A stretch of DNA of 64,000 bases from NCBI GenBank assembly GCA_002401765.2, contig NVTY02000059.1:1-64000 (forward strand). Reading direction: 5' to 3'. The position numbers were made by a program, and so were the translations under genes. Of the stretch, positions 1 to 6,983 are shown piece after piece (position 1 is the stretch's first letter; each line of letters begins with the position of its first letter). Below the pieces are notes generated by a model. That model saw only the letters and a program-made list of their open reading frames with translations. It had not been told where the DNA came from and did not search any database. This DNA comes from Thiotrichaceae bacterium (lineage in GTDB: Bacteria; Pseudomonadota; Gammaproteobacteria; SZUA-140).

Positions 1-1
1 C

Positions 2-211
2 GGCATGATGATTGCCGTGCCTGAAGAGGAGTGGCATATATTTAAAAACATGAGCGAAAAAATGTTCGCTGACACGTTAGTTCAGCTTGCTGAAAAAGTA
101 AATTTGGCAAAATTCAAAAAGCACAAAAGAGGGCCAAAAAAGCGGGTGCCAAAACGCCATTACGATCCAGCCCATCCTCACGTTTCAACTGCCAAGCTTC
201 TCAAGGGTTAG
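2..211 (+). CDS. Transposase C-terminal fragment (DDE, IS4-like), cut by window edge
   Basis: The reading frame is open from the first bases of the window and ends at a TAG at 209-211, so only the C-terminal ~69 residues are visible. The lysine/arginine-rich tail (KRGPKKR, then KRHYDP and HPHVSTAKLL) resembles the C-terminus of IS4-type DDE transposases that end in an HVSTA-like motif. No catalytic residue lies in the visible part. The following immunity-like gene lacks its expected N-terminus, which suggests that the right end of this element lies between about 211 and 260 and cut that gene. The family assignment is from memory of the tail motif and is moderately secure. Confidence 0.55.
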   Translation, partial: GMMIAVPEEEWHIFKNMSEKMFADTLVQLAEKVNLAKFKKHKRGPKKRVPKRHYDPAHPHVSTAKLLKG

Positions 212-261
212 CACACCTTGAAAGGGCTGGTCTTACCGGGGCAAAGTTTTTTGATGCATAT

Positions 262-492
262 ATGAGCAAAAATACCGGTCAGAGACACCTTGCTGAGATG
301 TTTTTGATTGGTGTTCTTGATAGTACTGAGGGTGAATCGTGGTGTGGATATAAGGTTGCATTGCCTGGTTCAATACAAGAGTTAATTTATATTGGATTTA
401 AAAAAGAGTCTGAACAGTCTTTGAATCGAAGAGCGTCTGAAATAATCATCTCCATAATGTCGCAAAAACTACCATGCAAGGATAGAACATGA
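262..492 (+). CDS. Tai4/Rap1a-type immunity protein, 5'-truncated
   Basis: This 76-residue product resembles the Rap1a/Tai family, periplasmic proteins that neutralise Tae-type peptidoglycan amidases of type VI secretion. Visible family features are a LIGVLD segment near residue 15, a central cysteine (WCGYK), a proline-glycine turn followed by a helix, and the terminal LPC. Family members normally begin with a signal peptide; none is present. The frame stays open upstream into the transposase end and encodes family-like residues (KFFDAYM), so the authentic 5' end seems to have been replaced by the mobile element. Its stop overlaps the ATG of the next gene (ATGA at 489-492), the coupling expected of an immunity/effector pair. 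Without a signal peptide it would probably not reach the periplasm. Confidence 0.6.
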   Translation: MSKNTGQRHLAEMFLIGVLDSTEGESWCGYKVALPGSIQELIYIGFKKESEQSLNRRASEIIISIMSQKLPCKDRT

Positions 493-978
493 AACCTACC
501 TATGAAAAATTGAAGAAGAACTACTATTCATCAAATGAATTAGCAACTAATTTTGTAGATGCAGAGTCTTTGTATGCTGAAATTGGTTCCAAACTTGGAT
601 GAGCTGATTAAAAGAAACCCTGTCTATGTAAACACTTGTGCAGTTCGCGTAAGCCTTGCCCTCCTAAAAACTGGCGTATCTTTCACAGGTAGGCTGCCTG
701 TAAAAGAGGGCGATTTTAAAGGCAAAAAAGTCGAGGCTGGTGCAAAATTATTAGCAGATCAGCTCATGAAGCCCGATGCTTTCGGAAAACCAAAAATAAT
801 CAATCCTAAAAATGCACTGGCAGAATTAACAGGAAAAAAAGGTGTCGTATTATTCTGGAAAATTACAGGTTATGGCGGTGGTCATATTGATTTGATTGAA
901 ACATCAAATTCCATACAAGTATGCAACTCTGGGTGTTATTATCATTCTAAAGAAATATGGTTTTGGTCTTTGGTGTAA
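489..978 (+). pseudogene. Type VI amidase effector Tae4-like, frameshifted
   Basis: From the ATG at 489 the frame encodes MKPTYEKLKKNYYS and continues to IGSKL, then stops at 600. One base further along, a second frame continues with [19 protein letters not shown] and runs to 978. Joined, they give a protein of about 162 residues, the usual Tae4 length. The [11 protein letters not shown] segment carries the nucleophilic cysteine, GGGHIDLIE carries the catalytic histidine, and EIWFWSL is a typical Tae4 ending. Tae4 enzymes cleave the gamma-D-glutamyl-meso-diaminopimelic acid bond of peptidoglycan after injection by a type VI system. A single-base insertion near 591-596 breaks the gene, unless it is a sequencing error. 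It overlaps the upstream immunity gene by four bases. The left end of an IS256 element lies 36 bp downstream. Confidence 0.68.
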
Positions 979-1013
979 ATGCGGCTAAAATTCTCCAGCG
1001 AGCTGGCGCCCGG

Positions 1014-2104
1014 GAGACTGTACTGAATTCTGTATAACTGCCTATCATTAACCCCAGCGATGGGAGAGGATAGGCATACTATGAAAAATAAAGAACTACA
1101 GGCGATAGCCCAAGCAGCGGCTAAAAATATTAAGAGCGAAGCGGATCTCAACGAGTTCCGGCAGATGCTGACCAAGATCACTGTTGAGGCGTCGTTAAAC
1201 GCTGAACTGGATGATCACCTTAGCTTTTCACGTCATGAGCGCTGATTTCCAAAGTCACTGACGCGGTATTGATGAAGTCATTGAGTGGCAGTCACGGCCG
1301 CTGGGTGCCGTATATGCCATCGTTTACCTGGACTGCATCGTGGTTAAAATTCGCCAAGACAAAAATGTCATCAACAAAGCGATTTACCTCGCTCTGGGCG
1401 TCAACATGGACGGCCACAAAGCGTTATTAGGCATGTGGATATCTGAAAATGAAGGCGCCAAGTTTTGGCTCAGCGTGCTGACTGAACGTCAGAATCGCGG
1501 CCTAAAAGATATGCTGATTGCCTGCATCGATGGCTTAAAAGGTTTTCCTGATGCCATCAAAACCGTCTACCCACAAACGCAAATACAGCTCTGTATCGTT
1601 CACATGCTGCGTAACGTGATGAAATATGTGCCCTGGAAGGATTACAAAGCCGTCGCTGCCGACCTAAAAAAATCTATCAATCAGTGACCGAAGACGAGGC
1701 GCTACTAGCCTTAGATCCATTCGCTGAACGTTGGGATGACAAATATCCGCAGATCAGCCGCTCATGGCGCAACCACTGGGAGAACCTCAACACCTTATTC
1801 ATTTACCCAGCTGACATCCGAAAAGTCATCTACACCACTAACGCGATTGAGTCGCTGAACAGTGTTATCTGTAAGGCGATTAAGAAACGGAAATTATTCC
1901 CCAGTGACGACTCAGCGAAAAAGGTGATTTACTTAGCGACTCAGGCGGCAGCTAAGAAATGGAGAGCCTGCCCCACGAAGTGCTTTGGATACGATGTCGA
2001 TTAGAAACTGGAAACCAGCACTCAATCGGTTTATGATTGAGTTTGAAGATCGTTTAGCGGACTATATTTAAAATGGGCAGTTACACAAAAATATTTACAG
2101 TCTC
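1014..2104 (+). mobile_element. IS256-family insertion sequence, internally deleted
   Basis: The element is bounded by imperfect inverted repeats: GAGACTGT at 1014-1021 is matched by ACAGTCTC at 2097-2104, with further similarity inwards (AACTGCC near 1035 and GGGCAGTT near 2075). It is about 1.09 kb, shorter than a typical 1.3-1.4 kb IS256 member, because the middle of the transposase is missing. No 8-9 bp target duplication is apparent: the left flank reads GGCGCCCG and the right flank AGAGAGGA. The left flank follows the Tae4-like gene, while the right end supplies the stop codon of an unrelated minus-strand gene. The two flanks therefore probably come from different loci joined by recombination or deletion. 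Confidence 0.75.
1081..2071 (+). pseudogene. IS256-family (mutator-type) transposase, broken
   Basis: The N-terminal 54 residues (from MKNKELQAIAQ) end at 1245. The frame then resumes with LISKVTDAV and continues through [40 protein letters not shown] and IYTTNAIESLN, which are typical of IS256-family DDE transposases. About 100 residues between these parts are missing, including the usual NSRNG region. Two further lesions are visible. A one-base loss in the A-run near 1670 shows up when compared with the scrap at 3967-4224, which reads [14 protein letters not shown] second shift lies near 1995, after which RNWKPALNRFMIEFEDRL continues to the TAA at 2069-2071. The gene cannot make an active transposase. 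Confidence 0.85.
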
Positions 2105-2507
2105 AGAGAGGAAAATCATGCGTTTCATGCTTATTTTTTGTGTTTACAACTACGGTATCTTCTGGGAAATTGTCAAGAAAAGAGCTTACTAGTGATAAAC
2201 TCTTCTTCAGTTCTGCTTTCAAATCAGACGCAAGCGATAGATTAGCTTTAACTGTAAGCTCACCCTTTGGGCGTTGCTGAATTACCTTTTTACCATCAGA
2301 CATATTCACCTTACTTTCTCGCAACTTACGCGGTGATAACTGTTCTATTTCGCCATTATTTGAACCCATATCTATTATAACGGCAGGTGAATTGTCAATA
2401 TGATTCTTCATAAGCTCCTGAAAACAAGAGCCAAGAGCTTCACTGTCATTGAGCAGTGGCAAGTCACAAACATTAGAAATATTACTTTCTTCTAGCTGGC
2501 GTTTCAT
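2103..2507 (-). CDS. Hypothetical protein, C-terminus cut by IS256
   Basis: I do not recognise this 134-residue protein. It has no signal peptide or membrane segment, is polar, and has a lysine/serine-rich second half. Its start overlaps the end of the upstream acyl-carrier-like gene by 26 bp in another frame, so the two are probably translated together. The stop codon is created by the terminal GA of the IS256 right inverted repeat, so the natural C-terminus has been lost. Base composition is AT-rich compared with the housekeeping genes, as in the rest of this cassette. Confidence 0.5.
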   Translation of the reverse strand: MKRQLEESNISNVCDLPLLNDSEALGSCFQELMKNHIDNSPAVIIDMGSNNGEIEQLSPRKLRESKVNMSDGKKVIQQRPKGELTVKANLSLASDLKAELKKSLSLVSSFLDNFPEDTVVVNTKNKHETHDFPL

Positions 2508-2772
2508 TTAGGTGCTTAATGATTAAATCAGCAATTTCATGCATTAAATTTACCTTGCTCCATGCCTCATGTGCAGGCTTTACTGAAAAGTGCTTTTCTA
2601 ACGCCATAACAACTTCTGTTACATCATCACCATTCACATTAAAGTCTTTAATGATATGAGTGTTTTCATTCACCCTCTTTTTTTCATCGTCATCAAGAAA
2701 ATTTATTACATCTATAAAGATAGTAATAACCTCTTTTATTATTGACTCACGCCTCAATTCATCATTAGTCAT
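2482..2772 (-). CDS. Acyl-carrier-like (DUF1493-type) small protein without phosphopantetheine serine
   Basis: This 96-residue acidic protein has the helical layout of an acyl carrier protein. A segment IIKDFNVNGDDVTEVVMALE, then HFSV and a final helix with DLIIKHL, mirrors the ACP pattern of a loop, a recognition helix and a C-terminal helix. Where ACPs carry the DSL motif, this protein reads GDDVTE, so the serine that accepts 4'-phosphopantetheine is missing. That arrangement resembles the DUF1493 family. It lies between a hydrophobic 185-residue protein gene and another hypothetical gene on the same strand, with a 9-bp gap upstream. A carrier role is unlikely; a structural or protein-binding role is inference. 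Confidence 0.5.
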   Translation of the reverse strand: MTNDELRRESIIKEVITIFIDVINFLDDDEKKRVNENTHIIKDFNVNGDDVTEVVMALEKHFSVKPAHEAWSKVNLMHEIADLIIKHLNETPARRK

Positions 2773-2781
2773 TTGCGTATC

Positions 2782-3339
2782 CTAATTGTTCTTTTTATAC
2801 ACGCATTGCCCAATGCTAATAGCATCAAACACAGCCAAGCCAACAGCGGCAAATGGTAGTGCCCGACCTATAATCCCAAAAACTCTAGTCGTGCCAAATA
2901 CTCTTTTTGCAGCATTTGCGGATACAGAGCCAGATCGTAGCGTTTTTCTGGGGAAAAACTCTAGTCCAATATGACTGGATAGGCTTGTGTATTCGCTTGT
3001 GCCAGGGTGTACATAATGCCCTAGCGTGATTTTTTTAATGGGAATACTGGCAGCACCCATAATTCCCCCCGCCACTGCCAATCCATAATGTTCTTTTGTA
3101 CAATCCCACAAATCATCAACAGTCACCCCATCATCTTTAATATCAGCTTCAGACGCTAAATATTTAACTACTTCAAATCCTTTCTGATTACTTGATGGCA
3201 ATATTATTGTTCCACCATAACCTGTTGCACGATGGAGTTCTCCCAGAAGAGAGCCAATATTAGGATTGAAGGGAGTACCACAGAATTTCAAATCCATCAC
3301 CCCTTCATGAATCGCACGACATATGCCTGCTTCTTGCAT
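2782..3339 (-). CDS. Hypothetical protein with hydrophobic C-terminal segment
   Basis: I do not recognise this 185-residue product. The N-terminal half is soluble. Residues ~85-105 (GLAVAGGIMGAASIPI) and ~150-178 (VFGIIGRALPFAAVGLAVFDAISIG) are glycine/alanine-rich and hydrophobic, a pattern seen in the membrane-inserting or chaperoned parts of some polymorphic-toxin and type VI effector proteins. A plausible ribosome-binding site (AGGAG in GTTGAGGAGAAAAAATG) precedes the ATG. It appears to be the first gene of a three-gene minus-strand cassette with the ACP-like and truncated hypothetical genes. Any link to secretion effectors rests on neighbourhood and is weak. Confidence 0.45.
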   Translation of the reverse strand: MQEAGICRAIHEGVMDLKFCGTPFNPNIGSLLGELHRATGYGGTIILPSSNQKGFEVVKYLASEADIKDDGVTVDDLWDCTKEHYGLAVAGGIMGAASIPIKKITLGHYVHPGTSEYTSLSSHIGLEFFPRKTLRSGSVSANAAKRVFGTTRVFGIIGRALPFAAVGLAVFDAISIGQCVYKKNN

Positions 3340-3415
3340 TTTTTCTCCTCAACGATAATCGCCACATTGCCCAAATAATGTGCCTATACAAGCCATTTTT
3401 CAACCTTGCGTAATG

Positions 3416-3966
3416 TTATCGCTCAATATCATGGCTAGGGCTGTCAGTCTCGGGGCTATCAGTTTCATGCTCTGGTTGCTCCATGATATGCCTGTAATGC
3501 TCTTCTAGGCTCTCTTGTGCCTCTGGTTCTGGTGTTTCCATTACCGCTTGATATTCGGCTTGTCGCGCCGCTTCCTCGCGCTCTGCAAGCTCCTCAACAC
3601 TGATATTTTGTTGCTCTGCCCTTGCGCCTGTTTCTTCGGCTTCTGAAAACCTCGTAGCTTCGCGCCATTTATCTAATGAAGATTTTCCCGCGCCCATGTC
3701 ATCACCTCGTAAAACATCATGTTCTCGCAATCCATCCGCCGGCTTGCTTCCTATATCCTGCTTATGCTCTTTGGCTTTATTAATGACCTGTGAAACTTTG
3801 GCTTTCTGGCTTGGGGTCTTAGCCTGGACCCAATATTGCTAACGCTCGGCATTCTCTGGGCTACTGGCGGCTTCTTCTAATAATTTGTTATCAGTGTCAG
3901 CCCGCGCCTGTTGCTGGTCTGTACGGGCTTTGTCTTGGTCTGTCTGCGCCTTACTTGCACCCACAA
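3416..3966 (-). pseudogene. Glu/Gln-rich hypothetical protein, truncated and interrupted by TAG
   Basis: One reading frame runs from about 3966 down to the stop at 3416, broken only by a TAG at 3839-3841. Before the TAG it reads ...QTDQDKARTDQQQARADT and ...EEAASSPENAER; after it, QYWVQAKTPSQKAKVSQ, KEHKQDIGSKPADGL and then an acidic tail full of Glu, Pro and Ser. The 5' end is replaced by an internal IS256 scrap at 3967. The composition suggests a coiled or disordered protein. No family is recognised. The downstream 104-residue part could still be translated from an internal start near 3730. Confidence 0.4.
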
Positions 3967-4224
3967 CTCTGTATCGTTCACATGGTGCGTAACGCGATGA
4001 AATATGTGCCCTGGAAGGATTACAAAGCCGTCGCTGCCGACCTAAAGAAAATCTATCAATCAGTGACCGAAGACGAGGCGCTGCTAGCCTTAGATCAATT
4101 CGTTGAACGTTGGGATGACAAATATCCACAGATCAGTCGCTCATGGCGAAACCACTGGGAAAACCTCAACACGCTATTCATTTACCCAGATGACATCCGA
4201 AAAGTCATCTACACCACTAACGCG
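3967..4224 (+). pseudogene. Internal fragment of a second IS256 transposase
   Basis: A 258-bp stretch, exactly 86 codons, matches the transposase at 1081-2071 almost base for base. It starts in [20 protein letters not shown] and ends in KVIYTTNA. It has neither terminal inverted repeat, so it is an internal scrap left by deletion or recombination rather than an inserted element. Unlike the larger copy it keeps the A-run intact and reads [13 protein letters not shown], which reveals the one-base deletion in that copy. Its left edge truncates a minus-strand gene and its right edge truncates a ketoacyl-synthase-like gene. Confidence 0.8.
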
Positions 4225-4225
4225 G

Positions 4226-5030
4226 TTGTTAACACCAAGCTTGGAAGAGTGCCTAGCCAAGTATGCGAAGGACTATGCTTTTCCATTGTTTTTGGCTGGC
4301 CCAGAACAGTTGCCAGATACCAAGGGTGATATCCCTTCAAACATTATTAAGCACTTATCATTACAAACCGGTCGAACGTTCGATGTTGCCAACAGCCGCA
4401 TACTCTTAACCGGGCGGGCAGGTGGCTTGCAAGCGATCGAAGTCGCTTTTCGGTACTTAGAAGCAAGTGGGGAAGAGTTTTCCCTGGTCGGGGGAGTTCA
4501 GGCGTGGAAATACGCTTTGCATACTCGGTACCCTTGCGCGGGATGAGCGCTGGTTGAGCAGCAGGTCTGCGGATGCAGCAGCGCCTGGCGAAGCGTCTAG
4601 TTTTTTATTGTTGGCTAGCAGCGCCGCAGTGGAAAGACTGAAATTAGAGAGTTTATTATCCCTGTACCGTCCAGGTTTTGGTGACAAGCCGGGGCACTTA
4701 TATAGTCAAGAGCCATATCTAGGCGAAGGTTTGGATAAAGCGGTTAAGCAATCGTTACAATATTCGAATGGAAGTAACATTCATACCATCTATTCCAGTA
4801 TGAATGGCGAATCGTTCTGGTCTAAAGAACTAGGGGTCAGCATGACACGTAATAATGAGGGCTTTACCGAGAGTGTACTCACCGAACACCCCGCTGATTG
4901 TTATGGCGATATAGGCGCTGCCAGCAGTTTGGCCATGTTGAATTCAATGTCTATGGGCAAACCCGGCTACAGCTTGTGTACGGCCTCTTCCGATCATAGT
5001 TACCGTGCTGCCATGGTTGTGCGCAAATAA
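4226..5030 (+). pseudogene. Beta-ketoacyl-synthase-like (thiolase-fold) protein, truncated and frameshifted
   Basis: The first part, from LEECLAKYAKDYAFPLF to GEEFSLVGGVQAW, and the second, from LGTLARDERWL through APGEASSFLLLAS to the end MGKPGYSLCTASSDHSYRAA, form one product when a frame change near 4530 is allowed. The order FLAGPE, GGV then PGEA-FLLLAS matches the C-terminal two thirds of ketoacyl-synthase-like proteins, including those encoded beside DUF4150/PAAR and DUF2169 type VI effector loci. The N-terminal part, with the position of the active-site cysteine, was removed at the IS256 scrap. In effector loci these proteins are thought to act outside fatty-acid synthesis. The link to an effector is inference from the next gene. 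Confidence 0.5.
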
Positions 5031-5062
5031 ACGGCTACGCAAACGTATATTAGGAGGTATCA

Positions 5063-5530
5063 ATGGAAATTGGAGAAATGATTGCTGCGGCCAAGGCTGC
5101 CAAGCATACGGATGATGATTGCCCTTTTTGTAAAATGGAAGAAAAAATAAATGCCAAAAACTTTTTAAAAGCTGACTATGACGAAGATACCAAAGCGGCA
5201 GATAATGGTACCTATAATCATTCTGGGATATTGGCAAAAAATTTAAGCGGCTTTGAAAAGTATGCCAAGCCACACGGCGGCAGTAATGAAGTGTGCGCAG
5301 CAGAGCTGGATGTAGAAAAACCCGTTGAAAAAGGCGAGAAAGCCCCGTATGAAACGATGGACTTTGCCAGGGCCGCTGCCCGAACTTGGCATAAAAAAAT
5401 ATTTGAAGCGGGTCAAATACCCGTACTGTATGGTGCGCACCATTTGATATCGGGAAATGATGGCTTAAAGAAAAGTGATCTATACAAAAAAGGTATTCTT
5501 GGTTCCGTAAGACTAATAAGACAGCCATAA
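5063..5530 (+). CDS. AHH-motif (HNH/EndoVII-like) protein, likely C-terminally truncated effector
   Basis: This 155-residue protein has a strong ribosome-binding site (TAGGAGGT) seven bases before the ATG. It starts with a CPFC cysteine pair near residue 20 and contains GAHHLISGNDGLKKS near residue 130. An AHH motif followed by a small-residue stretch is the signature of the AHH branch of the HNH/EndoVII nuclease superfamily, common in secreted antibacterial toxins. The frame ends where the conserved 5' flank of a RAYT unit begins (ACAGCCATAATTAA at 5521), so the C-terminus is probably lost. It follows a ketoacyl-synthase-like relic, an arrangement seen near PAAR/DUF4150 effector genes. No activity can be claimed. 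Confidence 0.5.
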   Translation: MEIGEMIAAAKAAKHTDDDCPFCKMEEKINAKNFLKADYDEDTKAADNGTYNHSGILAKNLSGFEKYAKPHGGSNEVCAAELDVEKPVEKGEKAPYETMDFARAAARTWHKKIFEAGQIPVLYGAHHLISGNDGLKKSDLYKKGILGSVRLIRQP

Positions 5531-5537
5531 TTAAATA

Positions 5538-5566
5538 TTGACAATATCTCTATCTGAGAATATTGT
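5538..5566 (+). promoter_or_regulatory. Sigma-70-type promoter of RAYT copy A
   Basis: TTGACA at 5538-5543 and TATTGT at 5561-5566 are separated by exactly 17 bp. They lie 45 bp upstream of the RAYT start codon, inside the sequence shared with RAYT copy B (TTGATA at the same place) and copy C (TTGACA on the minus strand). The conserved flank suggests that each unit carries its own promoter. Confidence 0.6.
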
Positions 5567-5610
5567 TCGGCTTAAGAGTCAGAATTAATCATTGAGTCAA
5601 GGAGTGACCG

Positions 5611-6594
5611 ATGCCTAAATCCCGCAAGTCCCAGGTCTCACTGGCCAACCACTGCGTCTCACGTTGCGTTCGCCGCGCGTTTCTATGCGGCAAAGACACC
5701 GCCACATCACGCAGCTTTGAACACCGTCGAAAATGGATTGAAGACCGTCTACATGAGCTAGCACAAATCTTCGCCATCGACCTCTGCGGCTACGCCGTCA
5801 TGTCAAACCACTATCATGTGGTTTTACATGTCGATCAACAAGTTGCCAATGAATGGTCAGCCCATGAAGTAATCGAGCAATGGCATCAGCTCTTTACCGG
5901 TAACCTGCTCTCACAACGCCACATACAAGGCGAAAATCTAGGCGCTGCAGAATCAACCGTATTAAGTAATTGCGTTGCGGAATGGCGCTCACGCTTAATG
6001 GACATAAGCTGGTTCATGCGCGTACTAAACGAAGGCATCGCCCGTCAGGCCAATGCAGAGGATGAATGCACTGGCCGCTTCTGGGAAGGGCGCTTTAAAT
6101 CACAAGCGCTGTTAGACGAAGCAGCCCTAATAGCCTGCATGGCCTATGTAGACCTAAACCCAATCCGCGCAAAAATGGCAAAAACACCAGAAGCATCAGC
6201 CCACACCAGCATCAAAAAACGGATACAAAAAGCACCAACAGCGCACTCACCTAATCATCCGCAGCAACAAGTAAAATCATTACTGCCATTCGCAGGAAAT
6301 CCACGCGAAGAAATGCCAAAAGGACTGCCCTTTAGACTAACAGACTACATCGAACTCGTTGACATCAGTGGCCGTATCATCAGAGATGAAAAGCGAGGGG
6401 CAATAGCCCCGACACTATCACCAATACTGGAACGATTAAATATTGAACCAAAGCATTGGAAATACCTCATCAGCAACTTTAAAAGCCAGTTTAAATCATT
6501 TGTCGGCACGGCATTTAAACTCAAACAAGTTTGCCAGTCACTTGGTTATCAACGCACCCCAGGTATTCGGGGATGTCAGTCCTATTTCCCGTAA
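5611..6594 (+). CDS. REP-associated tyrosine transposase (RAYT), copy A
   Basis: This 327-residue Y1-type single-strand transposase relates to IS200/IS605 TnpA enzymes. The HUH motif is HYH at residues 67-69 (MSNHYHVVLHVD). The probable nucleophilic tyrosine is Y179 in ACMAYVDLNPIRA. The long C-terminal part fits the RAYT subgroup, which processes REP palindromes. A ribosome-binding site (AAGGAG) precedes the ATG. Compared with copy C, the N-terminus reads SLANHC instead of SLASTPYYHC, a net loss of four residues before the conserved [13 protein letters not shown] block. This could damage the N-terminal beta strand. The unit begins with the ACAGCCATAATTAA flank also found before copy B. Confidence 0.85.
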   Translation: MPKSRKSQVSLANHCVSRCVRRAFLCGKDTATSRSFEHRRKWIEDRLHELAQIFAIDLCGYAVMSNHYHVVLHVDQQVANEWSAHEVIEQWHQLFTGNLLSQRHIQGENLGAAESTVLSNCVAEWRSRLMDISWFMRVLNEGIARQANAEDECTGRFWEGRFKSQALLDEAALIACMAYVDLNPIRAKMAKTPEASAHTSIKKRIQKAPTAHSPNHPQQQVKSLLPFAGNPREEMPKGLPFRLTDYIELVDISGRIIRDEKRGAIAPTLSPILERLNIEPKHWKYLISNFKSQFKSFVGTAFKLKQVCQSLGYQRTPGIRGCQSYFP

Positions 6595-6688
6595 GAATTC
6601 GCTATCTGAACCTGCCTGCTAAAAAATCAATGTAACGTTGAGGTAGTCGCTCGATCTAATATCATAATAGCGCATACGCACTCAGCTA

Positions 6689-6949
6689 ATGACACGCTTT
6701 AGGGTTGAAATATTGCTGTTTTATGGGTTTTTATGGACGGCATCTAAATACTGGCGGGTATTGCTTTTAGAATGTGGCGGAGAGATGTGTGCTAAGGTTA
6801 AAATGGATGTCTTGTTAGTTTATGAGATAAAAAAGATTCGCAATGCAGCCACCTTCTCGATCCCGCTTGGCAGTGATCGGTCTAAATCGGATATCGAAAC
6901 GATGTTAGGGCGTACAATCGGGCAGTTCCACAGGGGGGCAGAGAATTAA
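6689..6949 (+). pseudogene. C-terminal remnant of a different RAYT-like transposase
   Basis: Only the last ~40 residues look meaningful: KKIRNAATFSIPLGSDRSK followed by SDIETMLGRTIGQFHRG. This resembles the C-terminal region of another RAYT lineage, in which an IRxATxxxxxLGxxRFxxEIExxLGR pattern precedes a basic tail. The upstream codons have no such similarity, and the 90 bp between the RAYT A stop and this frame show nothing recognisable. It is a fragment without the catalytic core. Confidence 0.45.
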
Positions 6950-6983
6950 TAGATTTTGTATTTACCGTTAAACACACAACCCA

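Noticed and set aside
1..6950. Prophage or integrative element
   Set aside because: No integrase, phage structural gene, attachment repeat or tRNA border was seen; only IS and RAYT remnants.
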